Source of the DNA: SVTX01 sp045588675
GTDB lineage: Bacteria; Bacillota; Clostridia; Oscillospirales; CAG-272
Direction of reading: 5' to 3'
DNA length: 42,386 nt
NCBI GenBank assembly: GCA_045588675.1
Contig: JAZNER010000069.1
Location: forward strand, 1-42,386
Both the position numbers and the translations under genes were made by a program. Shown one piece after another: positions 8,756-16,698 of this stretch; position 1 is the first letter of the stretch, and every line of letters begins with the position of its first letter. The notes under the pieces are model-generated. The model had not been told where the DNA came from. It made no database searches and saw nothing but the letters and a program-made list of their open reading frames with translations.

Positions 8756-8774
8756 TTAATTTCGGAGGTAAAAA

Positions 8775-10208
8775 ATGACTTGTCCCAAATGTAATCACCA
8801 GATCCCTGATGATAGCGAATTTTGCCAGTATTGTGGTAGTAAAATAGAGACTCAAAGCATAGAACCTAATAACAACGATACAGAAACAAAAAAAGAACCG
8901 ATTGCTGAAGAAGTTATCATCCCCACCACAGACAACGAAACTGTTGCCAAAATTCTCGCATCAGGCATAGTCGAAGGACAGAAGGCTATGGAAGCCAACA
9001 AAGAAAGCCAACCCCACCATGAGCTTGACGCTGATTTTGGTCTTGTGCCTCAAAAGCCTGTTTATACGGTTGGCCTTGATGAACAGGAAAAGTACTTGAA
9101 ATCTCTCCGTACCATTAACGGTGAGCCTATCAAGTGGAACCGCCGTGGCTCTATGAACGTGGACGGTGTCAACGGAATGGTTGATGCATACGATACATAC
9201 CTGCCTTCTGGCGAAGAATATAAAACGATTTACATCAACATGTATGGAGCTTCTAATTCAACATTTACACCAAAAGGTTTTTCGTACTCAAACCAGTCCT
9301 CTACTACGCCAATTAGCTCCACTAATAACAAAAAAGCTAAAAAGACCAAGAAACTAAAAATAGCATTAATTATTGTAGGAATTGTGACTCTTGTAGCAAT
9401 TCTTTGTATTGCTTTTGCAATGAGCAAATGCTCGCATCAATGGCAAGAAGCAACTTGTTTAAAAGAAAAGCATTGTATACTTTGTGGAAAAACAGAGGGA
9501 TTGAAAGCAACCCACGCCTACTCTCTCGGAAAGTGTTCTGGTTGCGGAATATTTGATGAAACTTATTGTTCAGAGCATTATTATGCTATAAGAAACGAAA
9601 TGCAAGCTATGGATAATCAATTTAGTAGCCTTAAGTTTATTGAGGAAGAACTTGCACTGTTGCCTGCTGATTACAAAGATGTCGCTCAGATAAAAGAAGA
9701 ACTAATTTTCATAAAATCCAAATATGAAGTTTTTTCAGATGCATTCTTCAGAAAACTTAGTAAACTACTTATGACTGACGCAACACAAGAGGAGTTGGAG
9801 GAATACTATATAGATTATGCTAAGGTAAGAAATTCCTATCTTTCCTTAAAAAATAATGCTGATAAATATAATAATTGGAATTTAAGCTATTTTGCGGACG
9901 ATTATGTATTTGATGGAGAAAGTACCAGTATTTTACTCGCAGTTATGGTTGGCATGTGGGAAGATGCTAACGGTAATTACATCAACATTGTTGAAACGGA
10001 AACAAACGATCTAACTTTTGGTTCAAATTTACCTAACGCTAAAGATAGCTCCAAATCGTATTATTATTTCATAAAAGGAAATATAATCGGTTATAAATCA
10101 CAAACAAATAGCGAGGATACTATTAACGCTTATCGTATTGTAGAAATAGGTGAGGATTATGTTAAAGTATTTTGCTTTAAGAATTCTCGCACATACACTC
10201 TCAAATAA
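8775..10208 (+). CDS. Zinc-ribbon membrane protein with second Cys/His-rich segment
   Basis: Uncharacterised 477-residue protein. It has an N-terminal zinc ribbon (CPKCNHQIPDDSEFCQYCG, residues 3-21), a polar linker to about residue 190, and one transmembrane helix (about 197-217). After the helix is a CSHQWQEATCLKEKHCILCG segment, the H-x-W-x-x-ATC-type Cys/His motif common in clostridial zinc-ribbon proteins. This is followed by a helical, probably coiled-coil stretch (about 275-365) and a C-terminal beta-rich region. GGAGG precedes the ATG, 19 bases after the previous stop. The shared N-terminal ribbon with the 6740 protein suggests the island's products work together at the membrane. The 3' end abuts ychF by 16 bases, so ychF is now probably the last gene of this operon. 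Function unknown. Confidence 0.8.
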   Translation: MTCPKCNHQIPDDSEFCQYCGSKIETQSIEPNNNDTETKKEPIAEEVIIPTTDNETVAKILASGIVEGQKAMEANKESQPHHELDADFGLVPQKPVYTVGLDEQEKYLKSLRTINGEPIKWNRRGSMNVDGVNGMVDAYDTYLPSGEEYKTIYINMYGASNSTFTPKGFSYSNQSSTTPISSTNNKKAKKTKKLKIALIIVGIVTLVAILCIAFAMSKCSHQWQEATCLKEKHCILCGKTEGLKATHAYSLGKCSGCGIFDETYCSEHYYAIRNEMQAMDNQFSSLKFIEEELALLPADYKDVAQIKEELIFIKSKYEVFSDAFFRKLSKLLMTDATQEELEEYYIDYAKVRNSYLSLKNNADKYNNWNLSYFADDYVFDGESTSILLAVMVGMWEDANGNYINIVETETNDLTFGSNLPNAKDSSKSYYYFIKGNIIGYKSQTNSEDTINAYRIVEIGEDYVKVFCFKNSRTYTLK

Positions 10209-10223
10209 AGGAGACTAGATAAA

Positions 10224-10240
10224 AATGAAACTTGGTATCG
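10224..10240 (+). repeat. 17-bp direct repeat, right copy (inside ychF start)
   Basis: Identical to 5652-5668. It includes the first five codons of the intact ychF. Together the two copies bracket the zinc-ribbon island, 4572 bases apart (start to start). Confidence 0.8.
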
Positions 10241-11319
10241 TCGGATTGCCAAACGTTGGCAAATCTACACTTTTTAACGCGCTTACAAATGCGGGCGCGG
10301 AATCTGCAAACTACCCGTTCTGCACGATCGAGCCAAACGTTGGCGTCGTTACAGTTCCCGACGGCAGACTTGATGTGCTTGCACAGATGTACAATCCTAA
10401 AAAATATACGCCTGCTATTATTCAGTTCGTTGATATTGCGGGACTTGTTAAGGGAGCGTCGCAGGGAGAGGGACTTGGAAATAAGTTCTTGTCAAATATC
10501 CGTGAATGTGATGCGATCTTGCACATTGTCCGTTGCTTTGAGGATGACAATATCATTCACGTTGACGGCTCTGTTGACCCTATGCGTGACCTTGAAACTA
10601 TTAATATGGAGTTGATCTTCTCTGATATTGAGATGGTTGAGCGCAGAATTGACAGAACTAAAAAGGCTATGAAGGGCGACAAGACGCTTGCAGGAGAGCT
10701 TGAGCTTTTTGAGAGAATTAAGGCTACTCTTGAAGAAGGCAAGTGCGCGAGAACAATGTCTTTGAGTGATGACGAGCTGGCGGTTTTGTTCGACACGCCC
10801 CTGCTTACGATGAAGCCTGTAATTTATGTTGCGAATGTCAGCGAGGACGAGGCGGGAGAAGAGCCGACAGGCAACGAAGCCTATATGAAGCTTAAGGAAT
10901 TTGCAAAATCCGAGAACAGCGCGGTTATTGCTGTTTGCGCGGGCATTGAGGCAGAGATTGCCGAGCTTGACGGCGAAGAAAAGTCACTTTTCCTTGCCGA
11001 TATGGGAATTGCCGAGAGCGGTCTTGACAAGCTTATAAAGGCAAGCTATTCGCTCCTTGGACTTATCAGCTATCTCACCGCAGGACCCGAAGAGGTTCGC
11101 GCCTGGACTATTACCAAAGGAACAAAAGCGCCTCAGGCGGCGGGCAAGATACACAGTGATTTTGAGCGTGGATTTATAAGAGCAGAGGTTATTTCCTTTG
11201 ACGACCTTGTAGCGTGCGGAAATATGGTTGCCGCGAAGGAGCAGGGTCTGGTGCGCAGCGAGGGCAAGGAATATATTATGCGCGACGGAGATATTGTTCT
11301 GTTCAGATTTAATGTTTAA
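10225..11319 (+). CDS. ychF: Redox-regulated ATPase YchF (OLA1 family)
   Basis: Obg-related P-loop protein of 364 residues, the standard length. The G1 loop is GLPNVGKST (residues 7-15), G3 is DIAGLVKGASQGEGLGNKFL, and the G4 region reads NVSE rather than NKxD. That is the hallmark of this family and explains its preference for ATP. A central coiled-coil region and a C-terminal TGS domain (about 280-363) follow. YchF binds ribosomes and has roles in stress and translation. Its start is certain from the conserved MKLGIVGLPNVGKS. The upstream ribosome binding site (AAAGGAG) now comes from the end of the zinc-ribbon island, 16 bases from that operon's last stop. The likely original promoter and a remnant of its first codons lie at 5582-5668. 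Confidence 0.97.
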   Translation: MKLGIVGLPNVGKSTLFNALTNAGAESANYPFCTIEPNVGVVTVPDGRLDVLAQMYNPKKYTPAIIQFVDIAGLVKGASQGEGLGNKFLSNIRECDAILHIVRCFEDDNIIHVDGSVDPMRDLETINMELIFSDIEMVERRIDRTKKAMKGDKTLAGELELFERIKATLEEGKCARTMSLSDDELAVLFDTPLLTMKPVIYVANVSEDEAGEEPTGNEAYMKLKEFAKSENSAVIAVCAGIEAEIAELDGEEKSLFLADMGIAESGLDKLIKASYSLLGLISYLTAGPEEVRAWTITKGTKAPQAAGKIHSDFERGFIRAEVISFDDLVACGNMVAAKEQGLVRSEGKEYIMRDGDIVLFRFNV

Positions 11320-11337
11320 CAAAATTATATAAACAAA

Positions 11338-11377
11338 AAAGTTGTTGCACGGCTGTGCAACAACTTTAATAATTTTT
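11338..11377. terminator. Terminator after ychF
   Basis: Stem AAAGTTGTTGCAC / GTGCAACAACTTT around a GGCT loop, with A-rich sequence before and T-rich sequence after. It lies between convergent ychF and the DUF975 gene and probably serves both strands. Confidence 0.9.
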
Positions 11378-11387
11378 GCTTTGAGTA

Positions 11388-11981
11388 TCATTCTTTGTTT
11401 GCGGAAATTTCTGCATAGAAGCAAGCGCGTGCCGCTTGATGGTAGGGAGTTACCCAGAGAGTACCGATGCCAAGGCAAAAAGAGCCAACTATGTACCAGC
11501 CTATAAAGCTTAAGTCGAGGCAGAAAAGACGCCATTTGTTGCCGTCCATAAGCTTGCGGCTTTCTGTTATGCACTCTGCCGCAGAAAGAGCAGGGTTATC
11601 GTTTTTGATATAGAATGCCATAGCATAGGAATATGCTTTGATAAATCCTGGGATAACGAACAACAAGGACCAAAGAGATACAAAGATACTAATAAGCAAG
11701 CCTGTTACAAGGTTTCCGCCAAAGTCGGTTGTGAAGCCGTTGAACAAGCCTTCGATTTTAATATCACTCTGTCCTCTTGCCTTGTTTAAAAATACACCTG
11801 CAAGACCAAAAGCCAAAGGGCCTGAAACTATAATCGCACCAACTCCAATGCCTATCGAAGAGGCCAAGCCTATAATTGCACTGTAAATCAGGCCTACAAC
11901 GAGCGCAAGCAGCCAATCGTTGCCGAAGATGTTGTTTCCGAGCATTGCACGAGCTTTTGCTCTAAAATCTGAACTGTTCAT
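11388..11981 (-). CDS. DUF975 family integral membrane protein
   Basis: Membrane protein of about 197 residues. The DUF975 pattern is clear: an N-terminal RAKARAMLGNN segment, several glycine-rich transmembrane helices, FVIPGFIKAYSYAMAFYI, the NPALSAAECITESRKLMDGNKWRLF loop, and a final GIGTLWVTPYHQAARACFY. The family is widespread in Bacillota and has no established function. The start at 11981 is chosen because AGGAGG lies five bases upstream; an in-frame ATG at 12008 has no such site. It is divergently transcribed from trmB with overlapping -35 boxes. Confidence 0.9.
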   Translation of the reverse strand: MNSSDFRAKARAMLGNNIFGNDWLLALVVGLIYSAIIGLASSIGIGVGAIIVSGPLAFGLAGVFLNKARGQSDIKIEGLFNGFTTDFGGNLVTGLLISIFVSLWSLLFVIPGFIKAYSYAMAFYIKNDNPALSAAECITESRKLMDGNKWRLFCLDLSFIGWYIVGSFCLGIGTLWVTPYHQAARACFYAEISANKE

Positions 11982-12042
11982 AAAAACCTCCTTTTGCCAT
12001 ATAGGCAAATTGTAATATTATCCTATGTTTTCAGGATGATTT

Positions 12043-12071
12043 ATTTTACCATAATTATATCTTTTTGTCAA
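12043..12071 (-). promoter_or_regulatory. Promoter of DUF975 gene
   Basis: On the minus strand: TTGACA (12071-12066), 17-base spacer, TAAAAT (12048-12043). The -35 box overlaps that of the divergent trmB promoter. Confidence 0.75.
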
Positions 12072-12093
12072 TTATTTTTAAAATATTTATAAT
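12065..12093 (+). promoter_or_regulatory. Possible trmB promoter, near-leaderless
   Basis: TTGTCA (12065-12070), 17-base spacer, TATAAT (12088-12093). The trmB ATG is only 12 bases beyond the -10 box, so a transcript from here would have almost no leader and would lack the GGAG at 12094. Either trmB is translated from a near-leaderless mRNA, uses the ATG at 12111, or the match is fortuitous. Confidence 0.4.
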
Positions 12094-12104
12094 GGAGAGC
12101 TCCA

Positions 12105-12761
12105 ATGAGAATGAGAAAGAAAAAGCACGGAGATGAGAGAATTGCCGCGTGCTCCGAGCTGCTTATAGAAAATCCGTCTGCGCTTATGGCTGACCCCAGC
12201 GCGCCTTTTCCCTGTAAGGACAAAAGACTGTGTCTTGAAATCGGTTGCGGAAAGGGCAATTTTGCTACGGGAACCGCCGCGAAAAATCAGGGCGATAATT
12301 TAATTGCTATGGAAAAGGTCAGAGATGTTTGCTGTATCGCGCTTGAAAAGGCTATGGCTTGCAGGGACACGCGCCCTGACGACAATTTGCGCTTTATTAT
12401 TGGCAACGCCGATAACCTTGTTGAGTGGTTTCCTCCGCATAGCATAGATTGCATTTACTTGAATTTCAGTGACCCGTGGCCCAAGGCGGGACACGCGAAA
12501 AGAAGGCTTACTCACAAAAACTATCTTGAAAGATACAAAAAGATTTTAAAGTCGGGCGGTCAGCTTATTTTCAAAACCGACAATGTGGGACTTTTTGATT
12601 TCAGTCTTGAACAGTTTGCCGAGTTTGGACTTGAAATAGAGTGGCAAACAAGAGATTTGCACCACAGCGAGAGAGCTGAGGGAAATGTTATGACCGAGTA
12701 CGAAAAGAACTTTTCGGAAAAGGGCTTTACAATCAATTCAGCAATAGTTCGTTTTAACTGA
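12105..12761 (+). CDS. trmB: tRNA (guanine-N7-)-methyltransferase TrmB
   Basis: S-adenosylmethionine-dependent methyltransferase of 218 residues that makes m7G46 in the variable loop of tRNA. The SAM-binding motif LEIGCGKGNF (about 45-54), the conserved NFSDPWPK, KRRLT and the C-terminal TEYEKNF motif are all present, and the length is normal. It starts at ATG 12105 (MRMRKKK), with GGAG seven bases upstream. truB begins 15 bases after its stop, so the two tRNA-modification genes probably form an operon. The divergent neighbour is a DUF975 membrane protein with an overlapping promoter. Confidence 0.96.
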   Translation: MRMRKKKHGDERIAACSELLIENPSALMADPSAPFPCKDKRLCLEIGCGKGNFATGTAAKNQGDNLIAMEKVRDVCCIALEKAMACRDTRPDDNLRFIIGNADNLVEWFPPHSIDCIYLNFSDPWPKAGHAKRRLTHKNYLERYKKILKSGGQLIFKTDNVGLFDFSLEQFAEFGLEIEWQTRDLHHSERAEGNVMTEYEKNFSEKGFTINSAIVRFN

Positions 12762-12776
12762 TAGGATTTTAATATT

Positions 12777-13703
12777 ATGAAGCATACAGAAAAGGATAAT
12801 TTTCCGGGCGGCGTGCTTGCCGTGAGAAAAGACGCTGGAATGACCTCACACGATGTTGTGAACAAAATAAGGCGGCTTTATAATACAAAAAGAGTAGGAC
12901 ACGCGGGCACTCTTGACCCGCTTGCGACAGGAGTTCTCGTAGTGCTTGTCGGCAGAGCCGCCAAGGCTTGCGAGTATATCTCGTCGGACACAAAGAGATA
13001 TGTGGCAACTCTGCGGCTTGGAGTGACGAGTGATACCGAGGATATTACGGGTGAGATTTTGAGCCGTTCAGAAAACTTGCCAAGCAGTGACGAGGTGGCT
13101 CTGGTATGTCAAGAATTTGTCGGAAAAATCAGGCAAACCCCGCCAATGTATTCGGCACTGAAGGTCGGAGGACAAAAGCTATATGAGCTGGCAAGACAGG
13201 GGCTTGTTGTTGAACGCGAGGAGAGAGAGATTGAAATATACTCTCTTGAATGTGAGCAGGTTGAAGGAAGCCTTACCGATTACCTCTTGACAGTTTGTTG
13301 TAGCGGTGGCACATATATAAGAACGCTTTGCGCCGACATTGGCGAGAGGCTCTCATGCGGTGGCGTTATGGCAACGCTTGAAAGACAGGAGGCGTGCGGA
13401 ATTTCGCTCGACGAATGTCACACTCTCGAAGAGCTTGAAGATATGAGCGAGAGCGAGAGAGAATTACTGCTTTTACCTACCGAGAGGCTTTTTGAGAATT
13501 TACCTCGGGTCTGCCTGCCGCAATTTTTTGAAAAGTTATTCCGTAGTGGCTGCAAAATATTCCAAAGTAAAATCAAGACGGGCTATCCCACTTTCACAAA
13601 GGTCAGGGTTTGCCGTGAGAGAGGCGAGTTTTTCGCGCTTGGCGAGGTCGTTGAAACCGATAGCGGCAGCGCAATTAAGTCAATTAAGATTTTTGAACTG
13701 TAA
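12777..13703 (+). CDS. truB: tRNA pseudouridine(55) synthase TruB
   Basis: Enzyme of 308 residues that converts U55 of the tRNA T-loop to pseudouridine. The catalytic Asp47 lies in the diagnostic GHAGTLDPLATGVL motif (about 41-54). The family's KRYVATLRLG, PPMYSALKVGGQKLYELAR and GTYIRTLCADIG motifs are also visible. The start ATG at 12777 is followed by HTEKDNFPGGVLAVRKDAGMTSHD, the usual N-terminus. It follows trmB by 15 bases and ends 5 bases before a bidirectional terminator. In many Bacillota truB is next to rbfA or ribF; that context is absent here. Confidence 0.97.
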   Translation: MKHTEKDNFPGGVLAVRKDAGMTSHDVVNKIRRLYNTKRVGHAGTLDPLATGVLVVLVGRAAKACEYISSDTKRYVATLRLGVTSDTEDITGEILSRSENLPSSDEVALVCQEFVGKIRQTPPMYSALKVGGQKLYELARQGLVVEREEREIEIYSLECEQVEGSLTDYLLTVCCSGGTYIRTLCADIGERLSCGGVMATLERQEACGISLDECHTLEELEDMSESERELLLLPTERLFENLPRVCLPQFFEKLFRSGCKIFQSKIKTGYPTFTKVRVCRERGEFFALGEVVETDSGSAIKSIKIFEL

Positions 13704-13708
13704 AAGAC

Positions 13709-13738
13709 AAAAAGCAGAGCGGTTGCTCTGCTTTTTAC
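13709..13738. terminator. Bidirectional terminator between truB and aspartate kinase
   Basis: Stem AAAAAGCAGAGC / GCTCTGCTTTTT with GGTT loop. T-runs are present on both strands, serving convergent truB (+) and lysC (-). Confidence 0.92.
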
Positions 13739-13745
13739 TATATTA

Positions 13746-15071
13746 TTACTTTACAAATTCGTTGTAAACTGAATTCAGGGTTGCTTCAAAGTCGTGCTCG
13801 TCAACGCCGACAACGATATTGAATTCGCAAGAGCCCTGGTCGATCATACGAATGTTTATTCCCGCACCGTAAATTGCCGAGAATACACGCGCCGCCGTAC
13901 CCTTTGCCTTGACCATACCGCGTCCAACGACTGCCAAAAGCGCAAGTCCGTCCTCAACCGTTATCGAATCGGGCTTTGTGCGTCTTGTGATTGCCTGGAG
14001 AACGCGCTCGCGGTGCTCTTCAAGCTGAGCAGTTGATACGATTACGCACATTGTGTCAATTCCTGAGGGAAGATGCTCAAAGGAAACTCCAAAGTCCTCA
14101 AGAGATTCAAGCACCTTTCTGCCGAAGCCGACCTCGGCGTTCATCATATCCTTCTCGATAGTGATTACCGAGAAGCCCTTTTTACCTGCAATTCCCGTGA
14201 TAATATGGTCGCTGTCGTAGCCAGATGCCTGTGCCACTATCATAGTGCCTCTGTCCTCGGGGCGATTTGTGTTCTTTATGTTGATTGGAATACTTGCGTT
14301 GCGAACAGGGAAGATTGCGTCCTCGTGAAGAACTGTCGCGCCCATATATGAAAGCTCGCGCAACTCGCGATAGGTGATAGTATCAATCGCAAGAGGGTCT
14401 TTAATAATTCTGGGGTCTGCCATCATAAAGCCCGATACATCTGTCCAGTTCTCATACAGGTCAGCCTCAGCAGCGCGAGCAACGATAGAGCCCGTAATAT
14501 CAGAGCCGCCGCGAGAGAAGGTTACGATAGTTCCGTTGGGAGAAATTCCGTAAAAGCCGGGGATTACCGCATACTTGTGTTCTTTGAGCTCAAGAGAGAG
14601 CATATCGTTGGTCTTCTCCTCGTCAAAGGTTCCGTTTTCGCGGAAAAAGATTACATTCTCGGCATCAATAAAATCAAAGCCAAGATATTTAGCCAGAATA
14701 AGACCGTTTAAATATTCGCCTCGGCTTGCGGCGTAGTCGCGTCCCGAGTTGTGAAGAACGGCGTTTTTAATATATTCAAATTCACCGCTCAAATCAAAGT
14801 CAAGGCCGAGCTCGGCTATAATTTCATTATATCTTTCTTTAATTTTATTATAGTGAGCGTCAATCACCTCAGCGCTTTCTCTTGAACGGCACATTTCAAA
14901 GAAGGTGTAGAGCATGTCCGTAACCTTTGTGTCGCTGCTAAATCTTTTGCCAGGAGCAGAGGGGACAACATATCTGCGGCTTGGGTCAGCCTTTATGATT
15001 TCGGCAACGCGGCGGAAATGCTCTGCATCAGCCAAGGAAGAGCCACCGAATTTTACAACTTTAAGACTCAT
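13746..15071 (-). CDS. lysC: Aspartate kinase
   Basis: First enzyme of the lysine/threonine/methionine pathway, phosphorylating aspartate. It has 441 residues with an N-terminal amino-acid kinase domain (KVVKFGGSSLAD at 4-15; FSRGGSDITG near 190; a NWTDVSGFMMADPR segment near 230) and two C-terminal ACT domains (from about 300) for feedback control. The length fits the class with a catalytic domain plus regulatory ACT pair. It is transcribed alone from a consensus promoter. I looked for a lysine riboswitch in the short leader (about 70 bases) and it is too short to hold one, so control is probably by allosteric feedback. Confidence 0.95.
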   Translation of the reverse strand: MSLKVVKFGGSSLADAEHFRRVAEIIKADPSRRYVVPSAPGKRFSSDTKVTDMLYTFFEMCRSRESAEVIDAHYNKIKERYNEIIAELGLDFDLSGEFEYIKNAVLHNSGRDYAASRGEYLNGLILAKYLGFDFIDAENVIFFRENGTFDEEKTNDMLSLELKEHKYAVIPGFYGISPNGTIVTFSRGGSDITGSIVARAAEADLYENWTDVSGFMMADPRIIKDPLAIDTITYRELRELSYMGATVLHEDAIFPVRNASIPINIKNTNRPEDRGTMIVAQASGYDSDHIITGIAGKKGFSVITIEKDMMNAEVGFGRKVLESLEDFGVSFEHLPSGIDTMCVIVSTAQLEEHRERVLQAITRRTKPDSITVEDGLALLAVVGRGMVKAKGTAARVFSAIYGAGINIRMIDQGSCEFNIVVGVDEHDFEATLNSVYNEFVK

Positions 15072-15144
15072 AATACTTTATCCTTTCGATTTGTTTATAA
15101 AGCTTCTTTTCAAAAAAACGATATAAATTGACATTATATACTAT

Positions 15145-15173
15145 ATTATATGAGATGTAAGCAGATTTGTCAA
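15145..15173 (-). promoter_or_regulatory. Consensus promoter of aspartate kinase gene
   Basis: Perfect TTGACA (15173-15168), 17-base spacer, perfect TATAAT (15150-15145) on the minus strand. Confidence 0.9.
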
Positions 15174-15218
15174 TAGTAAATTTGATAAAAATTCAAATAG
15201 TTTTCGGGGGGCAATCTG

Positions 15219-15247
15219 TTGACATTTTGGGCGGTAAGTGATATAAT
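15219..15247 (+). promoter_or_regulatory. Consensus promoter of the DUF1015 gene
   Basis: Perfect TTGACA (15219-15224), 17-base spacer, perfect TATAAT (15242-15247). The transcript would begin near 15254, so the structured leader at 15277-15400 is transcribed. Confidence 0.92.
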
Positions 15248-15276
15248 ATAATCTTGAATACAGGAATATTTTACTC

Positions 15277-15400
15277 GGAGGCAGCGTGAAAGTTACTTTC
15301 TACTTATAGGTAAATTAACTGTTTCACGCGCGAATTTTGCCTTTCGGCAAAATTCATCAATACTATTTGTGCCGCCGTGAGCGGCGGAATGGAGATTTAT
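15277..15400 (+). ncRNA. Structured leader RNA, copy A (shared with 24550-24651)
   Basis: The 5' leader of the DUF1015 gene contains a stem GCGTGAAA (15284-15291) / TTTCACGC (15322-15329). Inside it is a second short stem GTTA/TAAC and a conserved ACTTATAGGTA loop. A 10-bp hairpin (15332-15341/15346-15355) and a GC-rich hairpin CCGCCG/CGGCGG (15372-15387) follow, immediately before the GGAG site. The same arrangement, minus the middle hairpin, precedes the esterase gene at 24652, with an A-U to G-C compensatory change in the first stem. This indicates a conserved RNA structure. Its ligand or role is unknown; I do not recognise the family. Confidence 0.6.
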
Positions 15401-16657
15401 ATGAAAAAATATTTAGAGCCGGCAAGCATATGTTTGCCTGATTTCAGTCGGGTTGACGGTACGAAATGGGCTTCTATTGCAGTTGACCAGTTTTCCAGTG
15501 AGCCGAAATATTGGCACGAGGCTTATGATTTTGTTGGTAACTCTCCATCTACGCTTAAAATAATTCTTCCTGAGGTCTTTCTCTCTGAGAGCGAGAAAAG
15601 AATTCCCGAAATCAACAGAACTATGGACAAGTATCTTGAAAGCGAGCTTGTTTGCTACGAGAATTCTATGATTTATCTTGAACGCAAGCAGTCTGACGGC
15701 AGAGCTCGCAGGGGAATCGTTGCGGCGATTGATTTAGAGGACTATGATTTTAACAAGGGCTCTCAAAGTCTTACCCGCGCAACAGAGGGAACTGTTATTG
15801 AGCGTATTCCGCCCAGAGTTGAAATCAGGCGCGATTCGTCAATTGAATTGCCTCATATTTTAGTGCTTATTGACGACCCGAAGAGGACCGTCGTTGAAAA
15901 AATAGCCGAAAAGGCACATACATACAAAAAAGCCTACGAGTTTGAGCTTATGCTCGGTGGCGGCAATGTTTGCGCGCATTTTATTGATGAGAGTGACTTT
16001 GATTTAATTAATTCTGCGCTCTCGGCTTTGGCGACACCTGAAGAAATGCAAGAAAAATACGGAATAAATTGCTCTCCCTTGCTTTATGCGATCGGTGACG
16101 GAAATCACTCGTTAGCGACTGCTAAAACTGTTTATGAGGAGCTTAAAGCCGAGCTTGGTGAGGACGCGCTTAATCACCCTGCCCGTTACGCGCTTTGCGA
16201 AATCGTCAATATTTATGACGAAGCAATTGATTTTGAGCCGATTTACAGAGTGATGTTTGGCGTTGAACCGGAAAGCTTCCAAAATGAGCTTGAAGACTAT
16301 TGCAATTCCTTAAACGGAGAAGCGGACGGACAGAGCTTTGAGTGTGTTTCGGGCGAAAAAAGCAGAACTGTTATTGCAAAAAAGCCTGTGGCTCAGCTAC
16401 CTGTGGGAACATTGCAGGAGTTTATTGATAAGTATCTTTTAGAGCACAGAGAGGCAAGTGTTGATTATGTTCACGGAGAGGATAGTACGAGAGAGCTTGC
16501 AAAGGCAGAAAACACGGTCGGCATTTTATTTGAGGGAATGACCAAGGAAATGCTTTTCAAAACAGTTATTTGCGACGGTGCACTGCCGAGAAAGACTTTT
16601 TCAATGGGCTTGGCAAGAGATAAGAGATATTACATTGAGTGCAGAAAAATCAAATAA
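15401..16657 (+). CDS. DUF1015 family protein
   Basis: Conserved protein of 418 residues of the DUF1015 family, which is widespread in anaerobic Bacillota and has no proven function. The diagnostic YAIGDGNHSLATAK motif lies near residue 230, and SVDYVHGED near 360. The start at 15401 is chosen because GGAG lies six bases upstream and the N-terminus MKKYLEPASICLPD matches the family; the frame could be extended to a GTG at 15377 but that lies inside the leader hairpin. It is transcribed from its own consensus promoter through an unusual structured leader. A bidirectional terminator follows. I see no catalytic motif that would fix a reaction. Confidence 0.93.
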   Translation: MKKYLEPASICLPDFSRVDGTKWASIAVDQFSSEPKYWHEAYDFVGNSPSTLKIILPEVFLSESEKRIPEINRTMDKYLESELVCYENSMIYLERKQSDGRARRGIVAAIDLEDYDFNKGSQSLTRATEGTVIERIPPRVEIRRDSSIELPHILVLIDDPKRTVVEKIAEKAHTYKKAYEFELMLGGGNVCAHFIDESDFDLINSALSALATPEEMQEKYGINCSPLLYAIGDGNHSLATAKTVYEELKAELGEDALNHPARYALCEIVNIYDEAIDFEPIYRVMFGVEPESFQNELEDYCNSLNGEADGQSFECVSGEKSRTVIAKKPVAQLPVGTLQEFIDKYLLEHREASVDYVHGEDSTRELAKAENTVGILFEGMTKEMLFKTVICDGALPRKTFSMGLARDKRYYIECRKIK

Positions 16658-16661
16658 AAAC

Positions 16662-16698
16662 AAGACCGAGAATTTTAAATTCTCGGTCTTATTTATTT
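16662..16698. terminator. Bidirectional terminator
   Basis: Thirteen-base stem AAGACCGAGAATT / AATTCTCGGTCTT with a TTA loop, between the DUF1015 gene and the oppositely oriented small membrane protein. The stop codon of the minus-strand gene (16689-16691) overlaps the end of the stem. Confidence 0.88.

Noticed and set aside
10241..11319. ychF damaged by island insertion
   Set aside because: The right-hand copy is full length with all motifs, so the gene is intact; only its promoter and leader were displaced.
15072..15144. Lysine riboswitch before aspartate kinase
   Set aside because: The leader from the consensus promoter is only about 70 bases, too short for the roughly 170-base lysine aptamer.
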